Of a DNA stretch of 64,000 nucleotides, positions 35,103-44,842 are shown piece after piece. The position numbers were made by a program, and so were the translations under genes. The first letter of the stretch is position 1. The number at the start of each line of letters is the position of its first letter. The notes below the pieces were generated by a model that worked only from the letters and a program-made list of their open reading frames with translations, did not search any database and was not told the origin of the DNA. This DNA comes from an uncultured Aquimarina sp. (GTDB lineage: Bacteria; Bacteroidota; Bacteroidia; Flavobacteriales; Flavobacteriaceae), in assembly GCF_947495315.1 (NCBI RefSeq), contig NZ_CANLYD010000005.1, positions 124,001 through 188,000 on the forward strand, in the 5' to 3' direction.

Positions 35103-36413
35103 ATGCTATTAGTTTATGTTCAAAAAATAACTCCCAGAGTATCTTATACGTTTAGACATATCTGTAAACGAATTTTGGGATTGGAGGTTGACTTTACTTC
35201 TAAAATAGAGTCATTCATTGCACATGATGGACCTAAACTGTCATATGGTAAACAGCCACTGGGGAAAGAACTTTATTTTCAAAGTGTTGATTTACTTTTT
35301 GAGCATGGATTTAATGAGGTGGATATTCAAGTTTTTCCTTGGGAAGATACTCAGTGTTTTTTTCAGGTAAAACATGCGAATGCAGTATTACCATTCGACA
35401 TTTTTGCAGCTACGTTTTATCTCTTAACCAGGTATGAGGAATATCTTCCGCATGTAAAAGATGAACTTGGAAGATTTACTGCTACAGAAAGTATAGCTTA
35501 CACAAACGGATTTTTGGAAGAACCAGTGGTTGATATATGGTCATATAAATTCAAGAATGTTTTAAAAGAAAAATATCCAAATATAGAATTTCAGGAAAAG
35601 CAATTTAGTGTTCTTCCTATTTTATACGTAAATCAGACCTTTGCGTATTGGCAAAAAGGAATTTTGAGATCAATAGGAGGGGGGATACGGGATCTTTGGC
35701 AGTTAAAAATCACTGAAGTAACCGATAGAATAAAGGTAATGTTGGGATTGAAAAAAGATCCATATAATACCTTTGATTTTATTATTGACTTACAAAAAAA
35801 GAATGTCAGGAAATGTATTATGTTTTTTGGTCTGGGCGATTATACAAATTATGAGAAAAATATCAATCATAATAATCCTGAGCATAGAGGAATAATTAAA
35901 CACGTTTCGGATTATATAGATATTGGCCTTAAGGTGTCTTATGAAGCGATTTCGGATTTAGGAGTATTAAAAAAAGAGAAAATGAGAATCGAGAATATTG
36001 TAAACAGACAGTTGCAATATTCGTTATGTGCTTTTTATAAAATAAAGTTACCCGAGGCTTACAGGAATTTTATTGAATTAGAAGTTAAAGAAGACTATTC
36101 TATGGGTTATCCAGGGCATTCTGGTTTTAGAGCTGGAACCTGTACTCCTTTCATGTTTTATGATCTGGATTATGAGGTGCAGACACCATTGGTGATACAT
36201 TCTTTTTGTTGTACACCCAAAAGTTTTGAGAATGCGGAAAATGAATATGCTGTAAAGCAAGAGTTAAATGCTTATATAGACAAAATAAAAAAGGTAAACG
36301 GGTTATTCATTCCGGTTTTTAGTAATGGTTTGTTTAGTGAACTCAATGAACAAACTTATTGGAAATCTATATTGGAATTTATTTGGAATAAAGATGAAAA
36401 TAGAAAAGCTTGA
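35103..36413 (+). CDS. polysaccharide deacetylase family protein
   Basis: 436 residues. It matches the Bacteroidota polysaccharide deacetylase proteins with a leading DUF7033-type domain: PFDIFAATFYLLTRYEEYLP and the catalytic-domain segments FDFIIDLQKKNVRKCIMFFG, DYSMGYPGHSGFRAGTC and IHSFCCTPKSF. The sequence FGLGDYTNYEKNINHNN and HSGFRAGT correspond to NodB-like motifs. A clean metal triad is not obvious, so activity is not certain. There is no signal peptide. It sits between radC and the HAD gene. Confidence 0.75.
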   Translation: MLLVYVQKITPRVSYTFRHICKRILGLEVDFTSKIESFIAHDGPKLSYGKQPLGKELYFQSVDLLFEHGFNEVDIQVFPWEDTQCFFQVKHANAVLPFDIFAATFYLLTRYEEYLPHVKDELGRFTATESIAYTNGFLEEPVVDIWSYKFKNVLKEKYPNIEFQEKQFSVLPILYVNQTFAYWQKGILRSIGGGIRDLWQLKITEVTDRIKVMLGLKKDPYNTFDFIIDLQKKNVRKCIMFFGLGDYTNYEKNINHNNPEHRGIIKHVSDYIDIGLKVSYEAISDLGVLKKEKMRIENIVNRQLQYSLCAFYKIKLPEAYRNFIELEVKEDYSMGYPGHSGFRAGTCTPFMFYDLDYEVQTPLVIHSFCCTPKSFENAENEYAVKQELNAYIDKIKKVNGLFIPVFSNGLFSELNEQTYWKSILEFIWNKDENRKA

Positions 36414-37083
36414 TCACATATTTTTTGATTTAGATCATACACTTTGGGATTTTGATAAAAATTCGGCTTTGGCGTTTCAGTTAATGTTCGATAAATTCGA
36501 AATTCAGATTTCTATTGATCAATTTTTATCAGTATATCAGCCTATAAATTTACGTTACTGGAAATTATATAGAGAAGAACAAGTAACTAAAACAGAACTT
36601 CGTAGAGGACGTCTTATAGAAGCCTTTGCTGTTTTTGGTAAACAATTATCATTAGAGGTTATAGATGCTTTGTCTGATGATTATATTAATTTTTTGCCTC
36701 TTAATAATTATTTAATTGATGGCGCAAAAGAGTTGTTAGAGTATTTAATGCCAAAATATCAGTTACATATTATTACCAATGGTTTTAGAGAGGTACAACA
36801 TACAAAACTTTCTAATGCTGAAATCAGACATTATTTTAAAACCATAACCAATAGCGAAGAGGTTGGTGTTAAAAAACCTAATCCTATTATTTTTGAACAT
36901 GCTCTAAAGGTTTCCGGTGCCGATATTGATAGGAGTTTGATGATTGGAGATAATTATGAAGCAGACATTGTCGGTGCAGAAACTATGGGGATCAAGACAA
37001 TATGTTTTAACTATCACCAAGAGCAATTGCCGGCAAAAGCCATACAGGTTTCAGCATTAAATCAGATAAAAACTTACATTTAG
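36394..37083 (+). CDS. YjjG-family HAD hydrolase (pyrimidine nucleotidase)
   Basis: The start is at 36394 (MKIEKLDHIFFDLDHTLWDF), 20 bp inside the end of the previous gene; a longer upstream frame is unlikely. HAD motifs are in order: I FDLDHTLWDFD, II IITNGFREVQH, III GVKKPNPIIFE, IV IGDNYEADIVGA. YjjG enzymes remove phosphate from noncanonical pyrimidine nucleotides. 229 residues, cytoplasmic. Translation is probably coupled to the deacetylase gene. Confidence 0.88.
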   Translation: MKIEKLDHIFFDLDHTLWDFDKNSALAFQLMFDKFEIQISIDQFLSVYQPINLRYWKLYREEQVTKTELRRGRLIEAFAVFGKQLSLEVIDALSDDYINFLPLNNYLIDGAKELLEYLMPKYQLHIITNGFREVQHTKLSNAEIRHYFKTITNSEEVGVKKPNPIIFEHALKVSGADIDRSLMIGDNYEADIVGAETMGIKTICFNYHQEQLPAKAIQVSALNQIKTYI

Positions 37084-37130
37084 TAATAAATATTTGTATA
37101 TTTTCGTTATTACTAAACAACTCCCCCCAG

Positions 37131-37715
37131 ATGAAAATAAAAAAAACCTATGCATTGCTGCTATTTATTGGCGCAATTTTGATGACAGCTTCTTGTGTCA
37201 AGGAACTCGATTTTGAGCAACTTGATGAGGTTGTTCTTACACCTGTGTTTGAAGCAGATTTTATTTATTCAGAATTTGATATAGAGGATAATATTCCTCA
37301 AGGTACTCCTCCAAATACTGAATTTACAATTCCTCCAGAAGTTTTACGAGATACCATAAATTATGATTTAGTAGGTACAGATTTTGCTATAGATAATTTA
37401 GATAGGGTAGAGTTAACTATGGAAGTTCGGAACACTATTCCAGTAGCATTCACGATCCAGTTTCAGTTTTTAACACAAGCAGGTCAACCGATAGGACAAC
37501 TATATAATATTGAAGTGCTAGCAGGATTAGGAGAAGGAACAGAGCCTGTTATATCATTTTCAGATTTTGAACCATTAAACAATGCAACTTTAAATGAATT
37601 AGCTTCTGCTCAAAAAATAGCTACGGAAATTATTGTTCCAACTTTAAATTCTGATCTAAGGGGAGCCTTGCAAATAAGATCAAAGGCTACTTACTATGTA
37701 AATTATCAATTATGA
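37131..37715 (+). CDS. lipoprotein, unknown
   Basis: 194 residues. Lipoprotein signal MKIKKTYALLLFIGAILMTASC (Cys22). The mature part is a single beta-rich domain (VELTMEVRNTIPVAFTIQF). It overlaps the DUF5723 gene by 4 bp (ATGA), a sign of translational coupling. The trio with DUF5723 and the next gene points to an outer-membrane or periplasmic function, but nothing specific is visible. Confidence 0.7.
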   Translation: MKIKKTYALLLFIGAILMTASCVKELDFEQLDEVVLTPVFEADFIYSEFDIEDNIPQGTPPNTEFTIPPEVLRDTINYDLVGTDFAIDNLDRVELTMEVRNTIPVAFTIQFQFLTQAGQPIGQLYNIEVLAGLGEGTEPVISFSDFEPLNNATLNELASAQKIATEIIVPTLNSDLRGALQIRSKATYYVNYQL

Positions 37716-39097
37716 GAATCTTACTATGCCTTTTAGGTTTGTTGGGATGCTCATTATATTCTCAGAATAAAGAAACCTTATATGATTTTACAGATTTGCC
37801 CCAATCATTAATGCTTAATCCAGGCGCGGACATAAATTTTAAGTATCATGCTGGAGTACCATTTCTATCTCAGATACATTTTAATGTTGGGTTTAAAGGA
37901 GCTTCGATTTATGATGTTTTTGCTGATGACGGTAGGGATATAAATGATAAGATTGAAAATACCATAAATACGTTGGGGAGCAATGATTTTTTTACGCTTA
38001 CACAGCAATTAGATCTCATAAATTTTGGATGGAGAAGTAAAAATGATGAGAATTTATACTATTCTGGAGGTATATATCAGGAACTTGATTTGATTGTCTA
38101 TTTCCCAAAAGATTTTGCAGTATTAGCATATCAGGGAAATCAAGATTTTATTAATGTTCCGTTTCGATTTTCTAATATTAGCGCTACCGGAGAATTCTTA
38201 ACTGTTTACCATTTTGGCTACAATAAAAAAGTAAATAAGAAGCTTACGTTTGGTGCAAGAGCAAAGCTCTATTCTAGTATATTTAATTTTCGAAGCACAA
38301 AAAATAGAGGAACTTTTACTACGATAGAGACGCCTCAGGGAAATAACATATATCAGCATTTAATAAGTGATGCAGATGTGAGTTTGCAAACTGCAGGATA
38401 TGCTTCTTTGCGCGACATTGAATCTGAAGATAATTCTGATGGAGCAAAACAAGTGCTTAATAAGTTTTTAGGAAGAGCATTTCTGGGCGGAAATTTAGGT
38501 GTTGGTGTGGATATTGGATTTAGTTATAAATTAGAAGATCAATTGACTGTTACTGGTAGTATGACCGATTTAGGAATGATTTTTTATACGAAGGATGTTG
38601 AGACCTACAGAGCTAGAGGTAGTTTTGCTTTTGAAGGAATAGAGACTCCGATTACAGATGATAATGGTCAGGATGTTTTAGACGAGTTAGAAGAAGCAAT
38701 ACCTATCGATACTCTTAATACGAGTTACGCTGCTTTACGTCCTTTAAAACTTAACGGTTCTATAAAGTATTCCTATAATAAGTATGATGACGGTACCTGC
38801 GATTGTAATGACCCTCCTTATCAGGACGCTTTTGGATTACAGATTTTTACGCAGTTTAGACCCAAAAGACCGCAGTATGCAGCATCACTGTTTTATTATA
38901 AGCGCTTGTCTAGTTTTCTAAGAACAAAACTGACATATACAGTCGATGATTATTCTTATAAGAATATTGGTTTTTTAATGTCTACCCATATTAACAAAAT
39001 TAATTTCTATATTTCGGCAAATAATCTTTTAGAATATTCTAATCTTGCAGATGCTAGGGGAGTATCTGTTCAATTAGGATTTAATGTAATAATGTAA
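37712..39097 (+). CDS. DUF5723 family outer-membrane protein
   Basis: 461 residues. Signal peptide about 1-17 (MRILLCLLGLLGCSLYS). It resembles the DUF5723 family: many amphipathic strands (YHFGYNKKVNKKLTFGARAK, FGLQIFTQFRPKRPQYAASL) and a final aromatic-rich strand (SVQLGFNVIM), suggesting a beta-barrel in the outer membrane. The function is unknown. It starts inside the end of the lipoprotein gene and ends one base into the next start. Confidence 0.75.
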   Translation: MRILLCLLGLLGCSLYSQNKETLYDFTDLPQSLMLNPGADINFKYHAGVPFLSQIHFNVGFKGASIYDVFADDGRDINDKIENTINTLGSNDFFTLTQQLDLINFGWRSKNDENLYYSGGIYQELDLIVYFPKDFAVLAYQGNQDFINVPFRFSNISATGEFLTVYHFGYNKKVNKKLTFGARAKLYSSIFNFRSTKNRGTFTTIETPQGNNIYQHLISDADVSLQTAGYASLRDIESEDNSDGAKQVLNKFLGRAFLGGNLGVGVDIGFSYKLEDQLTVTGSMTDLGMIFYTKDVETYRARGSFAFEGIETPITDDNGQDVLDELEEAIPIDTLNTSYAALRPLKLNGSIKYSYNKYDDGTCDCNDPPYQDAFGLQIFTQFRPKRPQYAASLFYYKRLSSFLRTKLTYTVDDYSYKNIGFLMSTHINKINFYISANNLLEYSNLADARGVSVQLGFNVIM

Positions 39098-39951
39098 TGA
39101 ATATGACACGTATTTTATTTTTTGGGCTTGCACTTTTCTTTACTATCAACTTTTCTGCTCAACAGAGTGTAAATGATTATAAATACGTCATTGTCCCAGA
39201 AGGGTATATGTTTTTAAAGGAAAATGATGGGTATCAGTTAAACTCATTGACGAAATTTTTATTTAAAAAGTATGGTTTTGAAGCCTTTATGCGAGGAGAT
39301 GAATTGCCGGATGATCTAAAAAAGAATGGATGTAAAGGGTTAAGGGCTGATGTGAAAAAAGAATCAGGATTATTGAAGACAAAACTTATTGTTGACTTAA
39401 TTGATTGTAATGGTGAAATTATTTTTAGTTCCAAAGAGGGAACAAGTAGAGAAAAAGATTTTAAAAAATCCTATCACGAGGCTCTTAGAGATGCGTTTAA
39501 AGATGTAGAGTACCTAAATTATAAGTATAATGGCAAACATGAAGGTTCTGTGCAAAATGAAAATAATTCAGTTCAGCAACCAAAGGTTTCAGCTCAACCA
39601 GTCGTATCAGAAGAAGCTCCGGTTACCAAAAATGATAGGGTAGAGGCAACAAATGAAACTCAAGATAAACTTTCAAAAAAAATGTCAGTAACAAAAGCGG
39701 TTTCTTTTATCTATAATGAAGAAATATTCTTTTTTGAAAGTAAAGTATACGGTTTTGAATTAATGCAAAAGAAAAATGCAAAATCTACTTCTATTGGAAA
39801 AGTGTTTAAGTCAAGCAGGAAGAATAATTATATTATACAAGCAGGTGATTTAAGTGGTATCGGATATTTTGATGCATACGGGAATTTTATTCTGGAAAGA
39901 ATTAATCCGGTGACTGATAAGTTGATTACTGATACTTTTGCTCGTCAGTAA
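39097..39951 (+). CDS. secreted protein, unknown
   Basis: 284 residues. Signal peptide about 1-23 (cleaved after FSAQ). The first half is alpha/beta (KYVIVPEGYMFLKENDGYQL, FKKYGFEAFMRGDELPDD); a Gln/Pro/Val-rich linker near 150-185 leads to a second small domain (SFIYNEEIFFFESKVYGFEL, AGDLSGIGYFDAYGNFILER). No known family is recognised. Its start overlaps the DUF5723 stop, so the three genes form one operon. It may work with the barrel as a periplasmic partner. Confidence 0.7.
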   Translation: MNMTRILFFGLALFFTINFSAQQSVNDYKYVIVPEGYMFLKENDGYQLNSLTKFLFKKYGFEAFMRGDELPDDLKKNGCKGLRADVKKESGLLKTKLIVDLIDCNGEIIFSSKEGTSREKDFKKSYHEALRDAFKDVEYLNYKYNGKHEGSVQNENNSVQQPKVSAQPVVSEEAPVTKNDRVEATNETQDKLSKKMSVTKAVSFIYNEEIFFFESKVYGFELMQKKNAKSTSIGKVFKSSRKNNYIIQAGDLSGIGYFDAYGNFILERINPVTDKLITDTFARQ

Positions 39952-39953
39952 TT

Positions 39954-41231
39954 CTAGTAATTATATTTATCACCCCATCGTGATTTTAGAAAAGCTCTTA
40001 GTGCATTTTCACGCTGATTATTACCTGGCTCATAAAGCTTTGTGTTTTCTATGGATTCAGGAAGAAATTCTTGATGTATAAAATTATTGTTATGATCGTG
40101 GGCGTATTTATAATCCTCACCATAACCCAATTCTTTCATTAATTTAGTTGGAGCATTTCTTATATGCAAAGGCACAGACAAATCTCCGGTTTGCCTCACT
40201 AATTGTTGAGCTTTATTAATAGCCATGTAAGACGCATTGCTTTTTGGAGAAGTTGCCAAATATACAGCGCATTGACTTAATACGATTCTGGCTTCGGGAT
40301 AGCCTATAGTAGTAACCGCCTGGAAAGTATTATTAGCCATAATCAAAGCGGTAGGGTTGGCATTGCCAATATCTTCGGATGCTAATATGAGCATCCTACG
40401 TGCTAGGAATTTTAGGTCTTCTCCTCCTTCAATCATTCGTGCTAACCAATAGACCGCTGCGTTTGGGTCACTTCCTCTAACAGATTTAATAAATGCTGAA
40501 ATGATGTCATAATGTTGCTCTCCTGTTTTGTCGTATCGTACTGTGTTCTGTTGTACAAGTTTTAAAACAAGATCGTTGGTAATTATAATCTCATCCTGAT
40601 CCTGACTGGATACTATTAGTTCAAAAATGTTTAATAATTTTCTAGCATCTCCGCCACTTAATCTAAGTAATGCTTCTGTTTCCTTGAGTTTTATTTTTTT
40701 TGATAGTAAATAGTCATCTTGTTGCATAGCTCTATCAAGTAGGGCTTCTAATTCTTTTTTTCCGAAAGGATTTAGAACATATACCTGACAGCGGGATAGC
40801 AAAGCAGGAATTACTTCGAAGCTTGGATTCTCTGTAGTAGCTCCTATTAATGTGATCCAACCTTTTTCTACAGCTCCCAGCAAAGAATCTTGCTGAGACT
40901 TACTAAAACGATGAATCTCATCAATAAATAGGATTGGGTTTTTAGAAGTAAATAACCCACCGCTTTGTTTAGCTTTATCAATTACTTCACGTACTTCTTT
41001 TACACCACTATTAATGGCACTAAGAGTGTAAAACGGTCTATCTGACTCGTTAGCTATGATATTAGCTAAGGTAGTTTTTCCTACGCCAGGAGGACCCCAA
41101 AGAATTAAAGAAGGAATAATTCCTTTTTTAATTTGTTTAGTTAGCGAACCATCATCACCAATTAAATGCTCTTGGCTTAAATATTCTTCTAATGATTTAG
41201 GGCGTATTCTTTCTGCCAGCGGTTTATTCAT
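39954..41231 (-). CDS. rarA: replication-associated recombination ATPase RarA/MgsA
   Basis: AAA+ ATPase. The start is placed at [14 protein letters not shown] (41231), two codons inside the longer frame. Walker A is [11 protein letters not shown], Walker B is [11 protein letters not shown], sensor 1 is [12 protein letters not shown], and the MgsA helical C-domain contains [19 protein letters not shown]. The family acts at stalled replication forks. It is convergent with the preceding gene (2 bp apart) and divergent from the rhomboid gene. Confidence 0.93.
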   Translation of the reverse strand: MNKPLAERIRPKSLEEYLSQEHLIGDDGSLTKQIKKGIIPSLILWGPPGVGKTTLANIIANESDRPFYTLSAINSGVKEVREVIDKAKQSGGLFTSKNPILFIDEIHRFSKSQQDSLLGAVEKGWITLIGATTENPSFEVIPALLSRCQVYVLNPFGKKELEALLDRAMQQDDYLLSKKIKLKETEALLRLSGGDARKLLNIFELIVSSQDQDEIIITNDLVLKLVQQNTVRYDKTGEQHYDIISAFIKSVRGSDPNAAVYWLARMIEGGEDLKFLARRMLILASEDIGNANPTALIMANNTFQAVTTIGYPEARIVLSQCAVYLATSPKSNASYMAINKAQQLVRQTGDLSVPLHIRNAPTKLMKELGYGEDYKYAHDHNNNFIHQEFLPESIENTKLYEPGNNQRENALRAFLKSRWGDKYNY

Positions 41232-41390
41232 AATCACAAAGGTACTAAAGAGAGTTAAGTAGATATATTATAATTAGTAACTTTATTCGTTATTCAACCA
41301 GCTTATGACATCTTTTATACGATTTGAATGTTCGAATTACTGACAAATTAGCGGTGTTTGGTTTTTGGATGGTTTTTTGATTTATATCAA

Positions 41391-42134
41391 ATGCTTATGG
41401 AAAGAAGTAATCATTTTAAATTTAGTACGGGAGTTATTGGATATCCAATATTATTTGTATTGGCTATCTGGATTACTTTTTGGTTTGAGATTCGCTTTGG
41501 CTTTGATTTTAATCATTTCGGAATATACCCCAGAACCTTAACTGGGTTAAGAGGGGTGTTTTTTTCTCCTTTTATTCATGGAGATTTAGCACATCTATGG
41601 CATAACACATTACCGTTATTAATTTTGTCGATGGCACTTTTTTTCTTCTATCCGAAAAATTCTTGGAAGGTATTATTTTTAGGAGTGCTGTTTACTGGTG
41701 GTATGACTTGGTTATTAGGGCGACCGGCCAATCATATTGGGGCTAGTGGTATTATTTATATGCTTTTCGGTTTTTTGTTTTTTAAAGGAATAATAGCAAA
41801 GCATTTTAGATTAATTGCATTGTCGTTTGTGGTGGTCTTTATTTACGGGAGCATGATTTGGTATACGTTACCTGTAGATCCAAAGATCTCTTGGGAAGGG
41901 CATTTATCGGGTTTAATAGTTGGCGTATTATTAGCTTTCTTGATAAAAAAAGGAATCGCTAAACCAAAAACATATTATTGGGAATCTTCAGATTATAATC
42001 CTGATGATGACGAGTTTCTAAAGCATTTCGATGAAAACGGTAATTTTATAGAAAAACTTCCCGAAGAAGAAGGTGATATCGAAATAGTATATGAGTATAA
42101 ATCTAAAGATGATTCTTCTAAAGAAAATTATTAA
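41391..42134 (+). CDS. rhomboid intramembrane serine protease
   Basis: About 247 residues. The start is uncertain: a TTG at 41358 and ATGs at 41391 and 41397 all precede the first helix; I take 41391. Six membrane helices. The catalytic Ser is in HIGASGIIYMLFG (GASG motif), and the catalytic His is in WEGHLSGLIVGV. HNTLPLLILSMAL provides the oxyanion residues. The C-terminal tail is acidic (YNPDDDEFLKHFDENG). It cleaves transmembrane segments in the inner membrane. Confidence 0.9.
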   Translation: MLMERSNHFKFSTGVIGYPILFVLAIWITFWFEIRFGFDFNHFGIYPRTLTGLRGVFFSPFIHGDLAHLWHNTLPLLILSMALFFFYPKNSWKVLFLGVLFTGGMTWLLGRPANHIGASGIIYMLFGFLFFKGIIAKHFRLIALSFVVVFIYGSMIWYTLPVDPKISWEGHLSGLIVGVLLAFLIKKGIAKPKTYYWESSDYNPDDDEFLKHFDENGNFIEKLPEEEGDIEIVYEYKSKDDSSKENY

Positions 42135-42147
42135 TATTTATTAGTTC

Positions 42148-42882
42148 CTACATTCTTTGTCTTATAGATTCATATAAGAACACACCACAGGCAACAGAAA
42201 CGTTTAGAGATGCTATTTCTCCATACATTGGTAATTTAGCCATGTGATCAGCAATCTTTATTACGGAGTTAGATATACCTTTTCCTTCACTACCCATTAC
42301 TATTGCGGTAGGAGTAGTTAAATCAATATCATAAATAGGGGAAGTTGCTTTTTCCGTTGCTGCCACGATCTGGATTCCTGAAGCTTGTAAATAAAACATA
42401 GCATCTTTAATATGATCTACTTTGCAAATTGGAATTTTGAATATGGCACCTGCTGAGGTTTTTACAGTATCAGCACTTACTGGAGCTCCTCCTTTCTTCT
42501 GAATAATTATTCCGTGTACACCAGTACATTCAGCCGTTCTAATGATTGCACCAAAATTACGAACATCTGATAATTGATCAAGAATTAAAAATAGGGGAGT
42601 CTTACCGGATTCGATAACCTGTAGTACTAAGTTTTCTAAATCCTGAAATTCGATTGGAGCTATATGCGCGACAACACCTTGATGATTTTTGCGAGTTAGT
42701 CTATTAAGCTTTTCGATAGGTACAGAAGAAAAATTAAGATTTTCTTTTTTAAGCAGACTCATCAATTCTTTGGCTAGTTCACCTTGTAAACCTTTCTGAA
42801 TAAAAAGTTTGTCAATAGTTTTACCTGAGTTAATTGCTTCGATGACTGCTCTTATTCCAAAGATTTGTGATTCGTTTTTCAT
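42148..42882 (-). CDS. rlmB: 23S rRNA 2'-O-ribose methyltransferase, SpoU/RlmB type
   Basis: 244 residues. The N-terminal L30-like domain (FGIRAVIEAINSGKTIDKLF) is followed by the SPOUT trefoil domain: DQLSDVRNFGAIIRTAECTG, IVMGSEGKGIS, and LNVSVACGVFLYESIRQ. These are the three SpoU motifs. RlmB methylates G2251 of 23S rRNA; related TrmH-like enzymes have similar motifs, so the exact target is probable but not certain. It is convergent with the rhomboid gene. Confidence 0.9.
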   Translation of the reverse strand: MKNESQIFGIRAVIEAINSGKTIDKLFIQKGLQGELAKELMSLLKKENLNFSSVPIEKLNRLTRKNHQGVVAHIAPIEFQDLENLVLQVIESGKTPLFLILDQLSDVRNFGAIIRTAECTGVHGIIIQKKGGAPVSADTVKTSAGAIFKIPICKVDHIKDAMFYLQASGIQIVAATEKATSPIYDIDLTTPTAIVMGSEGKGISNSVIKIADHMAKLPMYGEIASLNVSVACGVFLYESIRQRM

Positions 42883-42954
42883 CTTAATAGGTAGCGCACA
42901 ATGTAATTGTATTTGTATGCTGTTTTTTTTGATTTGTTAATGTGCTAAAAAGCA

Positions 42955-42982
42955 ACAAACCTGTAAAAAATTACAGGTTTGT
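42955..42982 (-). terminator. strong hairpin ending the first Sus operon
   Basis: ACAAACCTGTAA and TTACAGGTTTGT form a perfect 12-bp stem with a 4-base loop, about 30 bp past the last gene of the operon (43011). T-rich sequence follows on the minus strand. Confidence 0.85.
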
Positions 42983-43010
42983 CGATAAATAATATTTTAT
43001 TAGCGATTTA

Positions 43011-43886
43011 TTATAATGCTATAAAATTAGAGTATTCAGCTACACCACCAACTGTTGTTTTGGTGTATCGGGCAACAGGAAATCTTCCATTAGAAACAGT
43101 TCCAGCAGGAACAACAACCTCTACAATAGTAGTAACACCATCCGGTCCTGTAAAAAATATTCTTGTAGGTACATCTTCCGTTGTAGCCGGGTTAGTAATA
43201 TCTGAACTGAAAACAGTAAGATAAATATCATAATTTCCATCAGGATTACCATTACCAAAGCCCATTACTTCATACCTTGATCCTGTACCAGAACTACCAA
43301 AAGAACCGGTAAAACCTTCATCGATAATTTCTGCATCAAAGTCATTAACATTTGGGTTAAGCCAGTCAATCAATACAAGCATTCCAGCAGGATTTGATTC
43401 CTCTATTCTATCATAAATGTCTATTGTAATTGGCTCAGAGCTTAAAGCTGTATTGTCGTTAGCTACAGGAGTAATCGTTTCATCATCACCTTCACCTTCT
43501 ATGGTTACTAATCTTACTCCAGAAGCAGCAAGCTGAACACTTTGAGGTTCATATCCAATTCCTGCGTCTACATCTAGCGCGGTGATTGTACCTGAACCTG
43601 TTGTTGCACCATCTTCTAATCTAACTTGAGTAGATGTAATAATAGCTGGAGATTTCGAGTCAACTTGAATTATAGCGTCATCAGAAAAACCCTGAGGAAC
43701 AGTGATGTCAAAATTTAAATCACTTCCTATAGCAGCAAATGCATTAGTAGTATTAATAGTAGCAGTAACATTTACTGATGGCGCGCTTGGTAATACGACG
43801 TTATTTAGTTCATTATCTTCATCATCACAAGATGCAAATCCTGCTAGAATTATAGATAGTGAAAAGATATATTTATAGTTTTTCAT
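43011..43886 (-). CDS. Sus-locus lipoprotein, unknown
   Basis: 291 residues. Lipoprotein signal MKNYKYIFSLSIILAGFASC (Cys20) followed by acidic residues, which in Bacteroidota favours surface export. The protein is all-beta (VTATINTTNAFAAIGSDLNF, IDIYDRIEESNPAGMLVLID), likely repeated Ig- or Calx-like domains. It is the last gene of the SusC-SusD operon (6-bp gap), so it is a candidate surface binding protein. A terminator follows at 42955. Confidence 0.75.
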   Translation of the reverse strand: MKNYKYIFSLSIILAGFASCDDEDNELNNVVLPSAPSVNVTATINTTNAFAAIGSDLNFDITVPQGFSDDAIIQVDSKSPAIITSTQVRLEDGATTGSGTITALDVDAGIGYEPQSVQLAASGVRLVTIEGEGDDETITPVANDNTALSSEPITIDIYDRIEESNPAGMLVLIDWLNPNVNDFDAEIIDEGFTGSFGSSGTGSRYEVMGFGNGNPDGNYDIYLTVFSSDITNPATTEDVPTRIFFTGPDGVTTIVEVVVPAGTVSNGRFPVARYTKTTVGGVAEYSNFIAL

Positions 43887-43892
43887 GATATA

Positions 43893-44825
43893 TTATTGTT
43901 TAGTTAAAACGAGAGTCCATACTCCTCCACAACAAGTTAATGTAACGGGCATAGTTAAGGTAGTGTCAGCAGTACAGGTTAGAGCTAAACCAGCTGGTGA
44001 TGCAGCAAAAGGTCCGTAATCTGAATCAAATGTAAGACCACCTGCACCTACAGGAAATGCAACTCCACTTGCTCCTAATGACAATGCACCAGTAGAAGTA
44101 TCTACATCAACAACTAAGTCATCACCTCCTACAAACCCTACTGAGCCACCGACTACAGTAATTTGATTTGCGCCTGGGCCTAAAATAACTTCTCTAGTTC
44201 TATCTGGATCACTTAATCCAAGTCCACCCTCAAGTGCATTGCTGGTTACATCATAATTACCAACCAATTCGGATAATTCAAATTGAGGACAAGCAAATGT
44301 AAAATTGAAAGCCATTGCATTTCTGTATACTCCTCCTAATAAATTAGTAGAAGTGTTACCTCCAGAAAGAATCCCAGTATCAGCATCAAAAACAGGAACT
44401 TGTCCAGTGAATGAAACACCGTCGTTTCTTACTGCTTCAGCAACAAAAGCAAAGTTGTCACCAAATCCTAAAGAATTTAAGGGAACTCCTATAGCATCTG
44501 CAATCATTTGAGCACTAATAGTTAATGTAGCAGGAAAGCTATCAATTGTTAGGAAATTATCTACAGTTGAAATTTGTCCACCTACAGTCGCTACCATATC
44601 TAAAGTATAACTAGCAGTGTTTCCATTTATATCCTCTATTGGCAAAGAAAAGCTAGCTTCAGCAGGAACAGCAAAACTAAGCGTGGGAGGAGCTACTTCA
44701 TCTACAAAGCGTATAAATGAACCTTGAGAAGCTGAAAAATCGGGTAAAGGATTTTTGCTGTCATCGGTACATGAAATAATCATTGCGAATGACAGTAAGA
44801 CTAATATTTTATTTAAGTTTTTCAT
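43893..44825 (-). CDS. Sus-locus lipoprotein, unknown
   Basis: 310 residues. Lipoprotein signal MKNLNKILVLLSFAMIISC (Cys19), then SRD-like Asp residues (TDDSK). Beta-rich with Gly/Ser/Val-heavy repeats (GDNFAFVAEAVRNDGVSFTG, VVGGSVGFVGGDDLVVDVD). Cys residues near the C-terminus (ALTCTADTT and LTCCGGVW) may form disulfides. It lies 17 bp after SusD and 6 bp before the next lipoprotein. It is likely a cargo-binding partner; the ligand is unknown. Confidence 0.75.
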   Translation of the reverse strand: MKNLNKILVLLSFAMIISCTDDSKNPLPDFSASQGSFIRFVDEVAPPTLSFAVPAEASFSLPIEDINGNTASYTLDMVATVGGQISTVDNFLTIDSFPATLTISAQMIADAIGVPLNSLGFGDNFAFVAEAVRNDGVSFTGQVPVFDADTGILSGGNTSTNLLGGVYRNAMAFNFTFACPQFELSELVGNYDVTSNALEGGLGLSDPDRTREVILGPGANQITVVGGSVGFVGGDDLVVDVDTSTGALSLGASGVAFPVGAGGLTFDSDYGPFAASPAGLALTCTADTTLTMPVTLTCCGGVWTLVLTKQ

Positions 44826-44842
44826 GTTTTTTGAAAATTAAA

